64,000 nt of DNA from Setophaga petechia (taxonomy: Eukaryota > Chordata > Aves > Passeriformes > Parulidae): assembly GCA_024362935.1 (NCBI GenBank), contig JANCRA010000011.1, positions 3,844,001-3,908,000 on the forward strand. The letters run 5' to 3'. Position numbers and translations under genes: made by a program. The notes below the pieces were generated by a model. The model was not told the origin of the DNA and ran no database searches. It saw only the letters and a list, made by a program, of their open reading frames with translations. Below, in pieces: positions 33,812-48,150 of this stretch (its first letter is position 1; each line of letters opens with the position of its first letter).

Positions 33812-36800
33812 CACCTCTTAGCAAGGAAAGCAAAAAAATAAGAGAATAAGCTACAGCAACAGTCTTTTGACACAGGTTTGTATACTTTACAGCCTTGAGA
33901 AATTATCTTCCTTTGATTCATAAAATAAATCAACATGATGCAAACAACATCAGGAACTAAATAGTTTTAAGAGGAGTTGATGCTAAAATAAGGTATGCCA
34001 GCCCTGAAATGCCTCCAGACTGTGGTTGTGTAATGGGGATAAGTACAGTACTTCTTTGGAGCATTAACCTGAATTAAAGGATGAAACTACTCAGTGGCTG
34101 GGCAGGGATCAAGCATACCCCTGGTCACTGCTGAGGCCTTGACAGAAGGATTAGAGAAGTTGCAATTTCTTTTAAATACAGAATTTCCCACTGAGAAGTG
34201 CAGCAGTTTTCTTAAAAGGACCAAACTGGCCCTCAGGGCAGCGATGGCTGTGGAGGAAGGTGTTCATGAAGGGGTTCAGCATCCACTCTCCACCACATCC
34301 ACACTCAGTGCTTGGAGGGCACAGCTCCAGACTGACCCTGCTCATGCCAGAGGTTGCAGTGGCTCTCCACTGAGATTTCCATTGCTTTCCACGGAAGGCA
34401 GATGGATAAAGTATTAGGGACTGATGTAAAAGCAGTTTATTGTGTCTGTGCTGCAGCTGCGTCAGGAGTTACGTACCTGAATCCTTCCACGTCACGGCAG
34501 GGGAATGCTCCCCACGCAATGCTGCTTGTTGACAGCAATCCTTTCAACTCACTCCTCAAAACACAGCACACAGCAGTTGCTGCTGTGCCATGGAAAACCT
34601 GTGGTGTGTTCCCAAGTCACGTAGAGCCTGATCTTCAGCTGGGGTCAGGCCATGTGAACCAGGGCAATGCCTGCCACAGCTGGTTCATCCCACCAGAAGC
34701 ATTCCTTCCCGTGAGAGCACAGGCAAGGCCACACACCAGCAGGAGGCTCCACTTCAAATACACCCTTCAACTGGATTATTCCAGATCTTCCTTGGGGATC
34801 TCGAGTCTGGATTTTGGTAATAGCACATACACAAATACCATTTGTTTGAACTAAATCCACTGGTTTTGTTTCAGCTGAGAGATACCTCAAAGGAACATAC
34901 CTCTCTGCATGCTTCGCAACCTGAGAATGGATTTTAAGATGCTGCTGCTTGCACAGGGCCTGTAATTCACTCTGCCCTTGCAAAGCTGCCTTGTATATGG
35001 CACACAGGACAACCTTAACCTTCAAATTGCACACCAGAAAAAGCCTTCCTTTGCTACTGATTAAAGGCAATGTGAAGATGTTTGGCTGGTGTGTTCCCCT
35101 AAACTCATGTGTCTGAGCACTAAAACATGCTATAACTAGGCAAGGCAGCTGGCTCTAGGACAGCTTCCCACTAAGACTGGTTTAACATGTGCTGGGGAAC
35201 AAGCCGACAGTGCATTTGCTTGTTCAAGACTGTGGTGGTTCCATCAAACCAGCTGAGATGATCATCCCTTTCAGCACTGTCTAGAATTAGAAAGAATAAG
35301 AACAGTCAGCCAGACTTTGATACTCTCCTAGGAAAACTAGTTTAAGAGTCATACCTCAGGAGCTTATCTAAATGTAGGATTGCAGTAATTCAACAGGAAC
35401 AATTAACCTAATTGAAGCTTTTGCAAAACATTGTGCACTTGCATTTTAAACAAGTGTCTTTCATACCTGCCTCCACCATTCCTTGTTCCAGTGGTTTTTG
35501 GTGTACGCTTCCTCCACATTCATACTTGTCACAAAAAACAGCTGACAGAAGCAGTTTGGCAGCAGGTTTGAATTCCTCTTGGATAAGCACTGGAAAGTAT
35601 CTGGGCAAATGACAAATTCTAAAAGATAAAAAACTACCAGCTTCTTAAGTGAGCTAAATAAGCATACAGCTAAACCTGGGGGTGAAACCCACCTGTCCCT
35701 CAGACACCAATGCCTTGGGAGTGACCTGACCGACTGCCCTGCAGCATGGAGCAGACGTGCTATGGCAGGGGTGTGGCTGCAAAGTGGGATCCCATCTCCA
35801 TTCTCTCCATGTCACAGGCTTCAAAAATAAATTTTAAAAAATCACAGCCTCTCACCACCTCACCTCCTCCAAACCCAGGTGCTCAAGTTCTGCTGTGATT
35901 TCCAGAGCATCACTGTCCAGCTGCAAACCTAGGTGAGGTGACCAACCCCCAGCACACACAAGGCATCTATGGCACTGCCCTTCCCACTGTCCCCTGTCAA
36001 CACATGTGTTCCTACACACAGGGATGTCCCCACATGGCTGAGGTTTGGTTTTACAAAGAACCCTCAGCCTTGCTGGCAGGTGGGAGCTGAACCAAGCTGG
36101 CTCCTCAGGGAAAATTTTGCCTGTGTGATTTCAGTAGTTCCCACAGCTAAAATACAAATCATTGAGGCTAAAGGGTTTAAAATCTGCATCCACACTGATT
36201 ATTTTATAAAATTATTATTACTGTATAAAAATGTACTCTTCAGATCCCCTCAGAAGCAAATGCTGGGGTAGTGACACATGGTGAGAAGGAGAAAGACTCA
36301 CAGAGGTTTCACCCCTTTTCATCCTTTAAACCACATTTTTAAATTATAGTAATCACAGTATCTGATCATATTCCAGACTGGAAGAACCATTCCCAACAGA
36401 GTTGTCCTCATTAAAGTGTTTAACCTTGAAATGTAAATAGATTTCTTTTAGATAATTTTTATAATTACAGATAACTTTTGCCCACTGAAATGTCTGTTCA
36501 TTTCCTTTACACTCACCACTTTTTCAATTTGATTTCTTTTTTAAGGAACTGTTTTTGCAGAAGTAAGAAAGTAGCATCAAGTACAATTTCATTGTCTTTA
36601 CCCACTTTGAAATTAGTGATCTAACAACATGTTAAACAACCACCACTCCAAATGCTTCAGTTATAACCGAATCAACTGATGTGCTCAATTGTAGCTAAGG
36701 AATATTGGAAATATAGAGAGAAAAATCCATCAAGAAAGAGAACCTTTGGAATGCTTGTGTATGTATACATCCTTTTACCAAAGCAGTATTTAGCTATCCC

Positions 36801-38485
36801 ATAAAAGATAGAACCTGGAGCAACGAGCTCAACTATTCCTGCAGTTCTTTTACATTAATTTTAAAAATCATGCACTTAAAATGAAGAGGATCACCTCTAC
36901 AATATCAGTATGCAGATGTTTCCTCTGGACAGTGAGAGTGCCTGAAGTTCACAAACCTTTCTCTTGCTGTCAGAGCAGACTGGCATTAAGGCAGATGAGA
37001 GACTGCTTATTTAACACAGAAATAATCTGTCAGGAGTTGTGCTGTCACTGCCACTGCCCTTTCAACCACAGGCTCTTGGTGGGGGAATCAGAGATGCTGC
37101 GACGAGGACAGGTGACACTGAGGAGCACAGGGCACGACTAGCAGTGAGTACTCAACGGGAGGTTGAGTATAACTGGTGAAGAAGCTGGAGAAGGCAGCAC
37201 ACAGCAGAGAAGAAGAGGGTAAAGTGTGTTTGGGAAGTGCAGGACCCATTCATGTTTTTAGGGGAAGCACAGGGAGTGATGGGAACAGATATTTGTGCCA
37301 AGGAACCCACAAGGGACAGTGACAGACACACCCTAAAGGGTGACATTAATGCCCTTGTGAGAAACCACTATGCCAACAACACTGGCCAGAGGAGGAGCTG
37401 CTTCATGCTTCCCAGGAGCAGCAGCTTGGGAGAGGCTTGTGGAATGTTCAAGTGCTTGAGGTGAGCAAGGGCTGACTCTCCCACAGCACCTCCTCAGCAC
37501 CCTGAGGACTCTCAGCCCTCGTCCCATCCCAGGCAGGGCTCTCCATTTGTAGGGGCAGGCTGTGGGCCTCTTATTCCCCTTCCTGTCATTTCTTAACTAC
37601 CACACTACATGGCATCAGCAGTAAGATGTGGATTATCATCCAGCCCTCACTCAGGAGGGAAGAGACAAAGGCTCATGCTGTTTCCCCCTGCATTAGCTGT
37701 GCATTTCTATTTCAGTGGCTATCAGAAACTGGGAAGGGGTATGGACAACTAATAGCATGGCTGCTGTTCTCCAGCTCCCTGAAAGAACTTAAGTACAGGA
37801 AAGTAAATTAGGCAAAATAAGGAACCTCTTTCCACCGTCCTCCTTGGCACTCCCTTTCCTCATTCCAGCAGCTGGAAACACACTGCAAGCAAAGAACATT
37901 ACCCCAGCATATGCAGGGTAATGCTGTACAAGAGCACAAGTCCAGAGGTGCCTCCCTCCCATATCCCAGACATCAAGAAGCTTCAGCTACCTCCATTTGC
38001 TTGTGGAGCTGCAGAAGGGCAGAGCACAAGCTCTGTCTGTCCCACCAAATGGGGTAAAAAATATATTTTAAACACTGAAATTTTAAATTTGTGGAAGTTT
38101 CCTTTCCTTGTGAAGAAAGTAAGGAGGATGCATTTTTTGGTCTTTGGCTCAAAGGCTGTTTCCAAGCAGTGAATCTTCCATGAACCCTGTAGCCACGTGG
38201 CCTGCACAGAGGGGCCCTTACTAATTTTACAGTAAGCACACAAGCACTCAAAGCTGAAAGCCTCTTTAGGGCAGAGCAGGAAGCATGGCCCATGGAATGT
38301 TCTGTCCACCACTGCTTGCTTGGATGTGGACACTGCAGCAACTTTGGAAACAGCAACTTTATGCTAGATGAATTATGGACAGGTTTGAGCTATTTCTGAT
38401 TCCCACTAGAAATCTTCTCAGCTTGCAGAAGAAAAGCTCAGGTACTGCAGAAATGAGAAAAGCCAAAAACCCTGAGAAGCTATGG
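28006..38485. other. Spacer between convergent genes, first part
   Basis: No gene recognised. The sequence is AT-rich to about 32 kb, then becomes richer in G+C. The longest open frames (about 150-166 codons near 31.8 and 34.4 kb) have no recognisable domains. A stretch near 32,250 (AACATAGGGCTGGAAGG) vaguely resembles the end of an old CR1-type element but is too short to call. Confidence 0.55.
33762..33807. repeat. A46 homopolymer
   Basis: Forty-six consecutive A residues on the plus strand. No AATAAA lies within 30 bases upstream and there is no upstream coding similarity, so a processed pseudogene is not supported. The exact length may vary between individuals or be affected by sequencing. 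Confidence 0.9.
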
Positions 38486-38706
38486 ATCATAGACTCACAG
38501 AATCATAGAATATCCTGAGTTGGAAGGAACCCACAAGGATCACTGAGTCCAACTCCTGGCTGTGCACAGGGCACCCCAAGAGTCACAACATGTGGCTGAG
38601 AGCATTGTCCAAACACTTCTTGAATTCTATCAGGCTGGTGCTGTGACCACTTCTCTGGGGAGCCTATTCCAGTGACCAACCATTCTGTGGGTGAAAAACC
38701 TTTTTT
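38486..38706 (-). mobile_element. CR1 LINE fragment (3' end)
   Basis: The plus strand begins ATCATAGACTCACAGAATCA, continues AGTTGGAAGGAACCCACAAGG and AGGCTGGTGCTGTGACCACTT, and ends in GGTGAAAAACC. This is the reverse complement of a CR1 3' end with its terminal octamer-type repeats intact. It is the same subfamily as the intron-1 copy at 17.0 kb, less diverged. Confidence 0.93.
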
Positions 38707-41700
38707 TGCCTTTTTTAAAAAATCTATTCAAAATCAAAGCTCTGTTCTGAGATATCAGCCTGCTGAAAAAACACCCTGAAGTCCCACAGAGTGCTCACAA
38801 CCAGGCAGGTGGGTGTAAAATTACACTGTGGGGCCTGAAGTGCCCTTCTCTGGTAGATGCTGCCTGCCTTGCCAGACCAAAATCCACTGCGGATGAGGTG
38901 TCATGGAACTGGGGAAAACCACCTGCTGGGCTGGATCAGACCCCCCTTGTGGCTGGGGCTGATCATCAATGCCTCTTTCAGGGTAGTGAGCTTAGGAGGA
39001 GACACCTGAGCAAACATCCCCACATTCCAAGTCTATTTTCATATCCCAGGGTTCCAGATGTCATTCCTGTGCCTCTGTGGATGCCTCCAGCTTGGCAGCT
39101 TCCCCCTGTGCAGCCCACAGAAGGAGAACCCACATCTGTACCCAAATCTACGTGCTTCAGAGTGGTTTTGAAGCAGGTTTAGCCCCCCAGGTACTGACTG
39201 TGCCAGTCCTTGACATTTTGGCTGCTCTGCTCAGAGACACAAGAACTGCTTTTATTCATCAGGGAAATGGCTGTAGCAAAAGAAAAAAATAGTATTTATT
39301 TGGATTTCTTCTCTCAGGAAGACTTTCAAAAAGCACCATTTCTGTGGCTTCAGCCTCAAACCCACCTGAGGCCATCTCTTATGGCCTCAGCTTCTGCAGA
39401 GTTTTGCTTGAGCCACAGGCATGTGGCGGGGTGGAGCTGGGTACAAGAGGAATGCAAGATGCTGGATTAAGATTCCCATTTGCTGGGTGAGTAAAGACCT
39501 GGTGAACAAGGGACATTCCTCTGAGCTTGCAGGACCTGCCCTTCATCCCCACCAGTGGCCACTCACCACTGAGCCACTGCCCCAGCACTTTTATAAGGCT
39601 TGTGCCTTTGCTGGTGGAGGGCATTGCCAGTGTAAATATTAAAAGAGCCACTTTGCTATGCTCAGAAATTCTGCAAAGCATCTGTAGAGTGGTGCTGCCA
39701 TGGGTGAGCTGCCCTCTGAGAGCTACAGAACTGATTTTTGTTGTGTTAATGTGGCTTGGAGGGGCTAACACTAGGGAGGAAAGTCTGCATGGTTGGAAAC
39801 TAATATAAAATTAAAATTTGTCCAAAATTAATTCAGCCCAGAGATGCCTGAGCATCCATTCAGACCAAGATAGGGGACCTTATTTCCCTCATTTTAAAGG
39901 GGATCTCTCACCCCAAAGTGCTTAGAGAAGGGTGCTGTGAGCTGGCCCTCTGGCACAATGCAGCTGCCCAGGCAGCTCCAGCTCTCAGCCCTCGTGTCAC
40001 ACGTGCCTGGCCTGATGGTTGTGGTATTTAAAATTACCACTTCCTTCATGCTGAGAGCACAGGACATGCCCTGGCATCCAGGGGCACCCCCTGCATGAAG
40101 CCATGGAGCCTTGCCAATTAGAGCTAATCACTGTTTACTCCCTGCATTCCTTCCCACCTGCCCACTTTGAGCAAGTTAAAATAAATGAATAATATCTAAA
40201 TGAAGAGTGCCTTTGTGATTCCTAGTAATTTCCCTTGAAGTAGTTATGATGAGCACATTAACTGGTACTAATTCATCATGTTGCTTGTAATCTGGCCAGG
40301 ATTCAGATGGGAGAACCTGTTCTCACAGCAACTAATAAAAGGTGGTTTATTGCTGCCCTACCAGGTGTCCTGGAGCTTGTCAGCTTCCCAGCACAGCAGC
40401 CATGAGCAGCATCTGCTTCCCTTGGCACAGGCTACTGGTTAGAGACATGACAATTTACAAATAGGCCAGGCTGGTTGTGACTCAGCCCTAATCACCACAA
40501 ATAGTCCTTTTGTTTCATCAAAGGAAAACCAGATGGAGCAAACATCTACTAAACACTGTGCAGCTCAGGTGCATTATACAGCACCTGAAGCCCAGGGATG
40601 TGTTCATTGGCCTTGCCCTTAAACACAGTGCAGGCTCAGGAAACCAGATTACACCGTGACCTTGCTTATGCATCATGCTTACAGCTGATCCAGCTCATTC
40701 TGGGGTTCCCATGAGGCCAGACCTGCTGCAGGGACTGGCACAGCAGCACCAAGGACTCTGACCCAGATCCAGGAGTTGATTTCAAAGTGGGAAGCTGAGG
40801 AAAAGGTCTGCAAGAGATTGGCAGGATCCCCAGGTAAGAGAACACTCTCAGTTGAGCTCTGTGCTTATTCCCCCTCAGCAAGGCAGGAATTAAGTTAAAA
40901 CCTGACTTACAAAGGCTGTGTGGGCTCTGCTGACTCACTCCAGGATGTCAGAGGAGGGGGCTTACCTTGTTAGCCAGAGAAATGGCAAGGCTGGGAGAGG
41001 AAGCCAGGGCTGAGATTTCCATCCCACTTTTACCAGCACACCCAAATCCTGTAAGGCAACACACTCATCCAGTGACCACGTGGAAACTCCTGATAGGAAC
41101 AGGGAGGGAATTTGTCAGAGTGAGTCCCTCTAATTTGAAAGTGTTTATCCAGTGAGGTCGAGGTCAGAGGGCACTTGCCCGTAGGGGATGCAAAAGAGCT
41201 TGCCAAGTACTTCCTTATGGCTAAAGATGCTAAGCTTCTGCTAAACCCATCAGTTAATAATAGCTAATAGCTAAGAAGGAAAGAAAGAGATTTGGGGTTT
41301 GGGGTCCCAGTCAAGGCCATGTGAAGACCTGACCCACAGTGGCCCCCAAGCCAGCAATATCGTGGAGTTGCTGTAGCATCACACGCCTGTGTCACTCATG
41401 GCAGCACTGTCCCTACTCTGCTAGGTGCTGGAGCATCCCTGTCCCACCCCTCCAACTGCAGCCAACTGCACTTCATCCCTCAACATCGAGTTACCAGGCT
41501 GGGGACAAACGAGCTCAGCCAGGAGCAGGAGGCATTGCAGGGTCCTTGGGTTGGGTCTGGCTCTCCTTCCCCACTGGGACAGTCTCATCATAGTCAAGTG
41601 CTTCTGGCTGTCCTAAGAGAGAAGCAAGTTCTGCTCCGTCTGCTTTTGCTCACTGCTGAGATGTATTTGTATAGCAATGGTACAACTTGTGGGGGTCCAG

Positions 41701-44700
41701 CCACGGATGCAAAATTTAAAAAGCCTCACAGCTGCATGGCCACAGCAGAGACCCTGACCCTCCCCATGTCACCACTACCCAGAGGCAGCATGTGGGGACT
41801 GTCCCCAAGGAGCTGCTGTTTGCAGCAGTCCTCTGCTCTCCAGCATTTTGGAAGATGTGCCATGAAAGATGACACTTTTTGGAGCCATTTCCCTGGTTTT
41901 ACACACTCAATACTCCTTGTAACTTCAAAAAGATTGCAATCAGGTAGAGACTGCTAGGGCATGATAACACACATCTAGCTTTGCCTTGTTAAAGATCAGT
42001 TGCTCTATGGCCTCAAGCAGTTATTTTGCTTCTTACCTCCCTACTCAAAACTTTTTGCACAAGCTGTGCAAAACAGGCTGTAGACACTCAGGGGTGCTGA
42101 AAGGTTATTGAGTGCTTAGCCATGCATCAGCTTGCCTTTCATTAGTGATCAGACACCTAAGAATGAGGCTGTCAGGCCTAGATGTTAAAAATTACATTTT
42201 GGTTCCCTACACTCTGCCACACCACCAGCAACCATGTCTTCATGTTTAAAAAAACCTCAAAAGCAAACTACAAACACAACTGGTAGTGGGATGGGGATGG
42301 TCTATCACACACTAATGCAGACTCAGATTCTTTGTCCAATATGCAGCTAATTTCACATTCATTATTCTTGGGTATCTCCCCCCTTTCCCAGGTGCAGATA
42401 TCATCTAAAGCCCAATTTTCTCTGCTGGCAGTGCAAGACTAGGGCTAGCCCTATGCTGAGGGGTGAAATAGATGATTTTGTAATTTGAAAGGCTACAAAA
42501 CCCAAAACCTTTAAGCAATTTCTACTACATTATCCTGCTATTCTGTTGTAAACTCTGGAGACAACTCACCCCTGCAACCTCTTCTGCGAGCCAAAGTTTT
42601 GCAGCAGATGTGGCAAAGGACTTGCTTGGCCAGAGGACTCATTGGCACTTTATCCCACAGATGGTGGCATGAAGACAATCTTGGCCTCTCCAAGGGGTGG
42701 GCAGTGCTTTCTCCCCTCTCCTGCACCTTTCATCCCCAGGGACTCGGCTGTGTCCATCAGTAAATCCATGTCCACTCCAGACCCATCCCAAACTAGCCCC
42801 CTCTGTCATCACCTCACCAGCAAAGGGCTTGGTCTGAGCAGCAGCTCCTGGCCCAAGGTTGGCCAGACACTGGCATGTACTCCATCAAAAGAAATGTCCA
42901 GAAGGACTGGAGTCATCTTAGACCAGCCAGACCCCATCTCAAATCCTGGTTCTTCTTTTTTCTAATCCATTTTACTTTATTGTTTTCTGATCTATCTATC
43001 TCTCTTCTACCTTATCTCACTTCCAGGCCTTTCTCTCCCTGCTTTTTCTTTGCAGCCCTTTCCCCAGCTGTCTTCCCCTCCATTCTTGCAGCATTGCAGG
43101 GTAAACCATCATCCCTTGACGTGGCTGCCAGTACCCAGCAGTGCAGATGACAGCCTTGTGAGCCCTCCTGTAACTCTTTCCTTGCAAGTTTACATGCTAT
43201 ATTGCAGGCTCCTGGCTCTTCCCTGTTTCCATCCAAGCAGACAGCAGTTGACACTTTTCTGGACCTCGGCAGGAGCCCAGGCAGTGCCTCCAGCAGCAAT
43301 CACACCTGGAATGGAGAGGCTGGGTTTGCCCAGGCTAGCCCCAGCTCTTCACTGACAGAGCTTTGACAAGGAAAGATCCTCCTAAATTAGTAAGAAGAGG
43401 GGACTACCTTGCTTAAAGGGTTTGTACTTTTAGACCATTGTACTATTTGCTGCAGGAGGCCAAGGGTGGGGAATTGATGCAGGGAGAACCAAGGGGTAGA
43501 GTGCAGCTGCACCCAAGGCAGCAGTATCAGGCTTTGGAAAGCACATCAAAGCCCCTAAGCCATTAAGCTACACCGTGGCTTAACCAGGAAACACACCAAA
43601 GCTGCCAAAAGATAAAAAGCAGGAGCAGCATACCACTTTGCACAGAGCTGCCAACTCTCAAGAATGTAAAGGTCAGAATTCAATGCTTAAAAAGCAAGAA
43701 TTTACATACAATGCACTTGGCTTCTCCTTCAGATTGGGAGCCTTTAGGGTTGTGTTTGTTTTCCTCCCAAACCACTAACTGCATAATGAAACCTGACATT
43801 TTGATGTACTTCATATTACTCTGGGAAGGTAGAGCTTTAATAAAACACCAAATACACCAAGAGCCAGCAGCACCTTTTTCATCGCACTCTGCAGCCAGCT
43901 GCCATTTTAATAGCCAGCAAAAGGGTTCCTCTTCTGTGGGTTCCTCTTCTGGTGGTTAATTTCCAGAGCAAATTAACCATCCTGATTTCTCTGCTGAAGA
44001 GGAATGCTGTGTAGTCTTACCAACCCAAAAATAATGACAGTAAAACATGAGAAGCGCAGAATCTGGTTGAGAAGAAAGTTATTAACCAACCATGTCATTC
44101 ACTCCCCACTGCTTTTTGGGGGGCATTGCTGAAGCAGCACACTGCCCCCACCCTGGGTGAATACAGCATCTTCCTGCCCACCTGCAGACAGGCATCCAGC
44201 CTTGCTCTGTGTCAGGTAAACAGCACTGTATTGTACCCAAAAATTAATTCACACTGCTGTTGGGGGTCTCCCCATGTATAGCTTCCAACCAAATTCTTGC
44301 CTTCTCCAAGAGCTCTGCTCATTCTTGGTTCCATACCCAGTTTGTCCTGCAAGACTCAGAACTATGATTTTAGCCAGGTCATCTGAGGAAAGCAGTCCTT
44401 CTCTCCTGTGTAACATGCTTAAACAGGTTTTGAAGCTGCCCACCATCTTTTAACATAATGAGGGGGGGGGAAAGAAAATTAGAAACCTTGAAGCCTGCAG
44501 AAGTCTTGTGAAGATAGAAACAGTAAATAAAAATCTTGCCATCACCCCCATGGCAGAATAGGCTGAGAAAAGAAGCCAGCTTGCAGCAGGCATCAGGGGA
44601 TCCCACAGCAGAGTCCCATCTCTGCTGGCTCACACAGCTGCCTGTCTACAGGGCTTCTGTAAAACTCCTACTTTGGGCAGTTACAGCATTTCAGAAACAC

Positions 44701-47700
44701 ATGCAGCATTGCTCTTGTGTAGAGCTGCATGTCCCAGAGCACACAGGGGCTCTGGCAGCACAGGGCTGCTCTCGGTGCCCGCAGGCTGGAAGGCTCCGTG
44801 CAGAAAGGACCCAGGGCACACGGTGGCTCTGCACCATGGGCTGCCCTTTGCTCCAAAGAAAGCCTGATGTAGGTGAGCTTATGGCAACGAGCAGGTTTCT
44901 CTGCTCATTGTGTGGCACGGTCTCCTTGTGGCATTCTCCATGTCTGGGTGCCTCCTGCGTTTCAGCCTCCTGTCTGATTTGTTTTCACGATAAGACTTTC
45001 AATAACTAACTGCATGTACAACAAAATAAATATTCAACCAACCCAGAGCTAGATTGTAGATCAAATATCTTTAAATCTTTCTTCTCTCCCACACATGCAG
45101 CCTGCAGGGGAAAAGATTGCTCTCTTAGCACTTCCCTCAGCTCATGAGATAAATAAGCAGCTACCAGTTCTGTACTTTACAAAAAAACAGGCGAAGCACC
45201 TGCACCACTGCATACCATGGTAATGTGCTGGGAAAGAGCCAGATGCCTGCTGAGGTCTGGCTCCTCTTCCGCTCTTGCTTTTTAGTTCTACCCTCCAACC
45301 CAGTTCAATGGCATGGCAGCATTGGCTGCCTGAGCTGTCTCTGGCCAGGAGAGGAGGCAGATGCCATCTCCTGTCCTTCCTCACCACGTGGAAGGGCCAC
45401 ATTCATACAGACTCAGACTAAAGAAAATCTCTAGAGACACCATGGCTGAAAAGCCCAGGCTTAAAACAGAGAGAGGAAAGAAGGAATATGGGATACATCC
45501 TCTTTCCTGGCTGGGGATCCTGCAAAGGTTGTGGATTCTGCAAAAGTGAGTGCCAGCCCCAGGGTAGGATGTCACCTGAGGATGAAGCAAAAGCCAGTGT
45601 CCAACTGTTTCTGCATACCACCATGGGTTTGGGAGCCCCTTCTACAGGGCAAGCAGTGGCTCTTGGTAAGGGGATGCAAACTCATCTTCCCTCACTGCTG
45701 GGATCATTTCACCAAAGGAAGGACACAGTCCATCATGTAAAACATCTGCACGCAAAACAGCAGAAAAGGTTTGTGTCCAGCCCTCAGTCTGACATTCAAC
45801 AAGTCATAACTTCATTGATGTTCCCATTCTGAGGGAAACAATACCCAGCATACTCTGCAAAGTGCTTTGGGACTGCTGGAAAGTTACTTGACTTTTCTCC
45901 AGGTATGCAAACTTTTACTTGTAAGAGTGAGAAACCCAGACCTGTGAATGGCACATGTTTGGGGCTGAGCAGTGCTGCTCTGTTTGGAGCAGTCCTTTGT
46001 TGCAAGCAGCAAATCCAAAACACGAATGACATCTTAAAGCTTCTTGTCTGTGAAGAGCTGAAACTTGAGACACAAAACCCAAAAAGTAACCACATGCTGC
46101 TTAAGCACAGGCCTGGCTGCCCACCGAGTAGTAGTGACCACAGTGACTGGTGGAGAAACACAGCCCAGAGCCAGGTGTCACTGACAGCTTGGCATCCCCT
46201 GGTAACACCAGCTCACCAAACAACTTCCCCATGGGACAGATAACAACTGACAGTCACTTACCCCAAGCATTTTATCAGGGAGGAGCTCATATTCCAGAGT
46301 TTCATAGAATTATTAAGGTTGTAAAAGACCTCTAAGATTCCCAGTGAATTGTGCATTCATATTCACATTAGTTTGCTGTTGGACCCATAAGGATAATGGT
46401 TCCTTAAAAGGGCCTTGATTGTTACTTGTACTAAGAATTGTGTTGCAAAAATAATTGGCAGCACCTTAAAACTGAGGTTTTCCTCTTTGTCCTCAGTTTA
46501 TAGGCAAACAGCAGAAACTGGTTGCCTTTCCTTTCCCCTCCATACCTTTCCTGGTTTCCACCACAGCATGCTAGGGAGAGAGAAAAGAGCAGCCAAATTT
46601 CTTTCACAGGTGCTCCGATGTGAACCCCTTGTGAAGAAGCCTCCATCTTTTTATCAGATTCAAATCTTCTCTTATCTGTAGTTGTTTCCTGGGCTGGAAG
46701 AGTTGCCCTCCCTCACAGTTACAAGGAGGTTCATACCTTCTCCTCAGTGGAGCGCATCGAAGCAGCTCTGCACAGCCCCCGCCTTGGCACAGGAAAGGAC
46801 AGAAAGTGGCTGTGGTGCCATTGCCAGGGAGCTCCCCCCTTCACAGGGGCTGACAGAGCAGCTCCTGCAGCACCTATTACCCCACCTTGCTCTAAAATCA
46901 AGCTGTTCTGGAAATCGACCAAGCACAGCTCAAGTTATTGACAGTGCTGAGCAAAGGCACAGGGAACTGCAGCGAGGGGAAAGGGAGATCAATGGCGTCT
47001 TTGACAGAGGAATGAATCTGAGCAGAGCAGGGGACTCACAGATTTGGGGAAGCTTTCTGAAGGCCCTGAATATCTTCCTGGAAGGCTGCATCACACACTG
47101 CACTGTGAACTAGGCTCCACTGAACGCCAGTGACATCCCTGGGAGTGGCCCATGCCCGACCCGGTGACACGGCCGCTGCCGTGCAGGCGGCGGAGCCGGG
47201 CAGATGCTGTCTGCAGCCAGGCAGGCTCTGACGCAGGAGGGATTTAGCCCAGTTAGAGCTTTGTAGAGCATAAGCTGCACCCTTACATCCACCTGCTACA
47301 ACAGCCCTGGCAGCCACTAGCTGCAAGGCAGGCACAGCATGGGAAACCCTCTCCTTCCCACCATGGCCTTTGCAATTCCCAGCACAAGCAGTTTCCTTTC
47401 ACACAAAGTGTAAAAGGAGAATCCAACCAGCAGCATTTCTTTATTATTTAACCTTGGTTCAGCTCCCCTCCTGTCCTTACATGAAAAACTTGCCTGTAGT
47501 TCTGCTTTGACTTTTCCATGTATAAAGACACCCCTGGTTGCTTGGTCACTAACAGGTACCCACTGCCTGCTCCCCACATCCCAATATCTACAAAATACAG
47601 CTCTTAACATCCAGATAGCACCATTGTATCGGTCACGTATTATGTACAGTGAAGGACTGGGGCAAAGAGGAGACTGGTGCAACCTTCCTGGAGCCACACC

Positions 47701-48150
47701 AGTGTTGAGGGCGCTCCCAGCGCACAAGCATGCTATGGGTGGGACGGATTTCCACCCAGACCCCCAGCACTGTCCTCCCTCCCCTTGAGAGATCTGAGAG
47801 TGCCGTTTCTGTGGGAAACGTGGGGTCAGGCTTGATTACCAAACCTCTGATCGAAGAGGAGAAAAACTGCACACAGCAGAGAAAGCGAGTCAAGAGCAAA
47901 ACAGCACAGCAGTCTCCAAACCCTGCCCTGAGCTTCTCTCGAATTGCCCTTAACTGGTTGTTTCTCTGTGACTCATATGCCTCTTCTCCTTTATCTGCCC
48001 TTTTTTCTTTCAAACTTATTAGAGAGGCAGGTTTCGGCATTCCTATGAAGTGAAGCAACAAAGAAGCCCTTATCTCAGCAGGGATGCAGGGCTGTTTCTG
48101 TAACAGCCGGGGTGGGGTGTTGCCTCACAGAGGCGGAGAAGCACCGCTCC
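38707..48150. other. Spacer between convergent genes, GC-richer middle part
   Basis: No gene recognised. Many overlapping open frames on both strands reflect the higher G+C content. None has a known domain. A short CpG-rich patch occurs at about 47,140-47,200 without an accompanying recognisable exon. There is a G9 run at 44,462-44,470 and a 15-bp tandem pair (GGGTTCCTCTTCTG) near 43,923-43,951. Confidence 0.55.
46301..46342 (-). mobile_element. Short CR1 terminal fragment
   Basis: TTCATAGAATTATTAAGG, then TTGTAAAAGACCTCTAAGAT on the plus strand, is the complement of a CR1 3' terminus. Only about 45 bp remains. Confidence 0.7.

Noticed and set aside
34354..34854. 166-codon plus-strand open frame in the spacer
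   Set aside because: No family match, no adjacent splice structure, overlapping minus-strand frame. The length is unsurprising in GC-richer DNA.
44536..45009. 157-codon plus-strand open frame
   Set aside because: Four other frames overlap it on both strands. It is cysteine-rich but has no regular motif, and no conserved domain is recognised.
47036..47335. Minus-strand open frame with a VQLMLYKALTGLNPS stretch, vaguely like a LINE/RT C-terminal motif
   Set aside because: The resemblance is to a short generic motif only. No neighbouring reverse-transcriptase sequence was found, so I do not call it a transposon.
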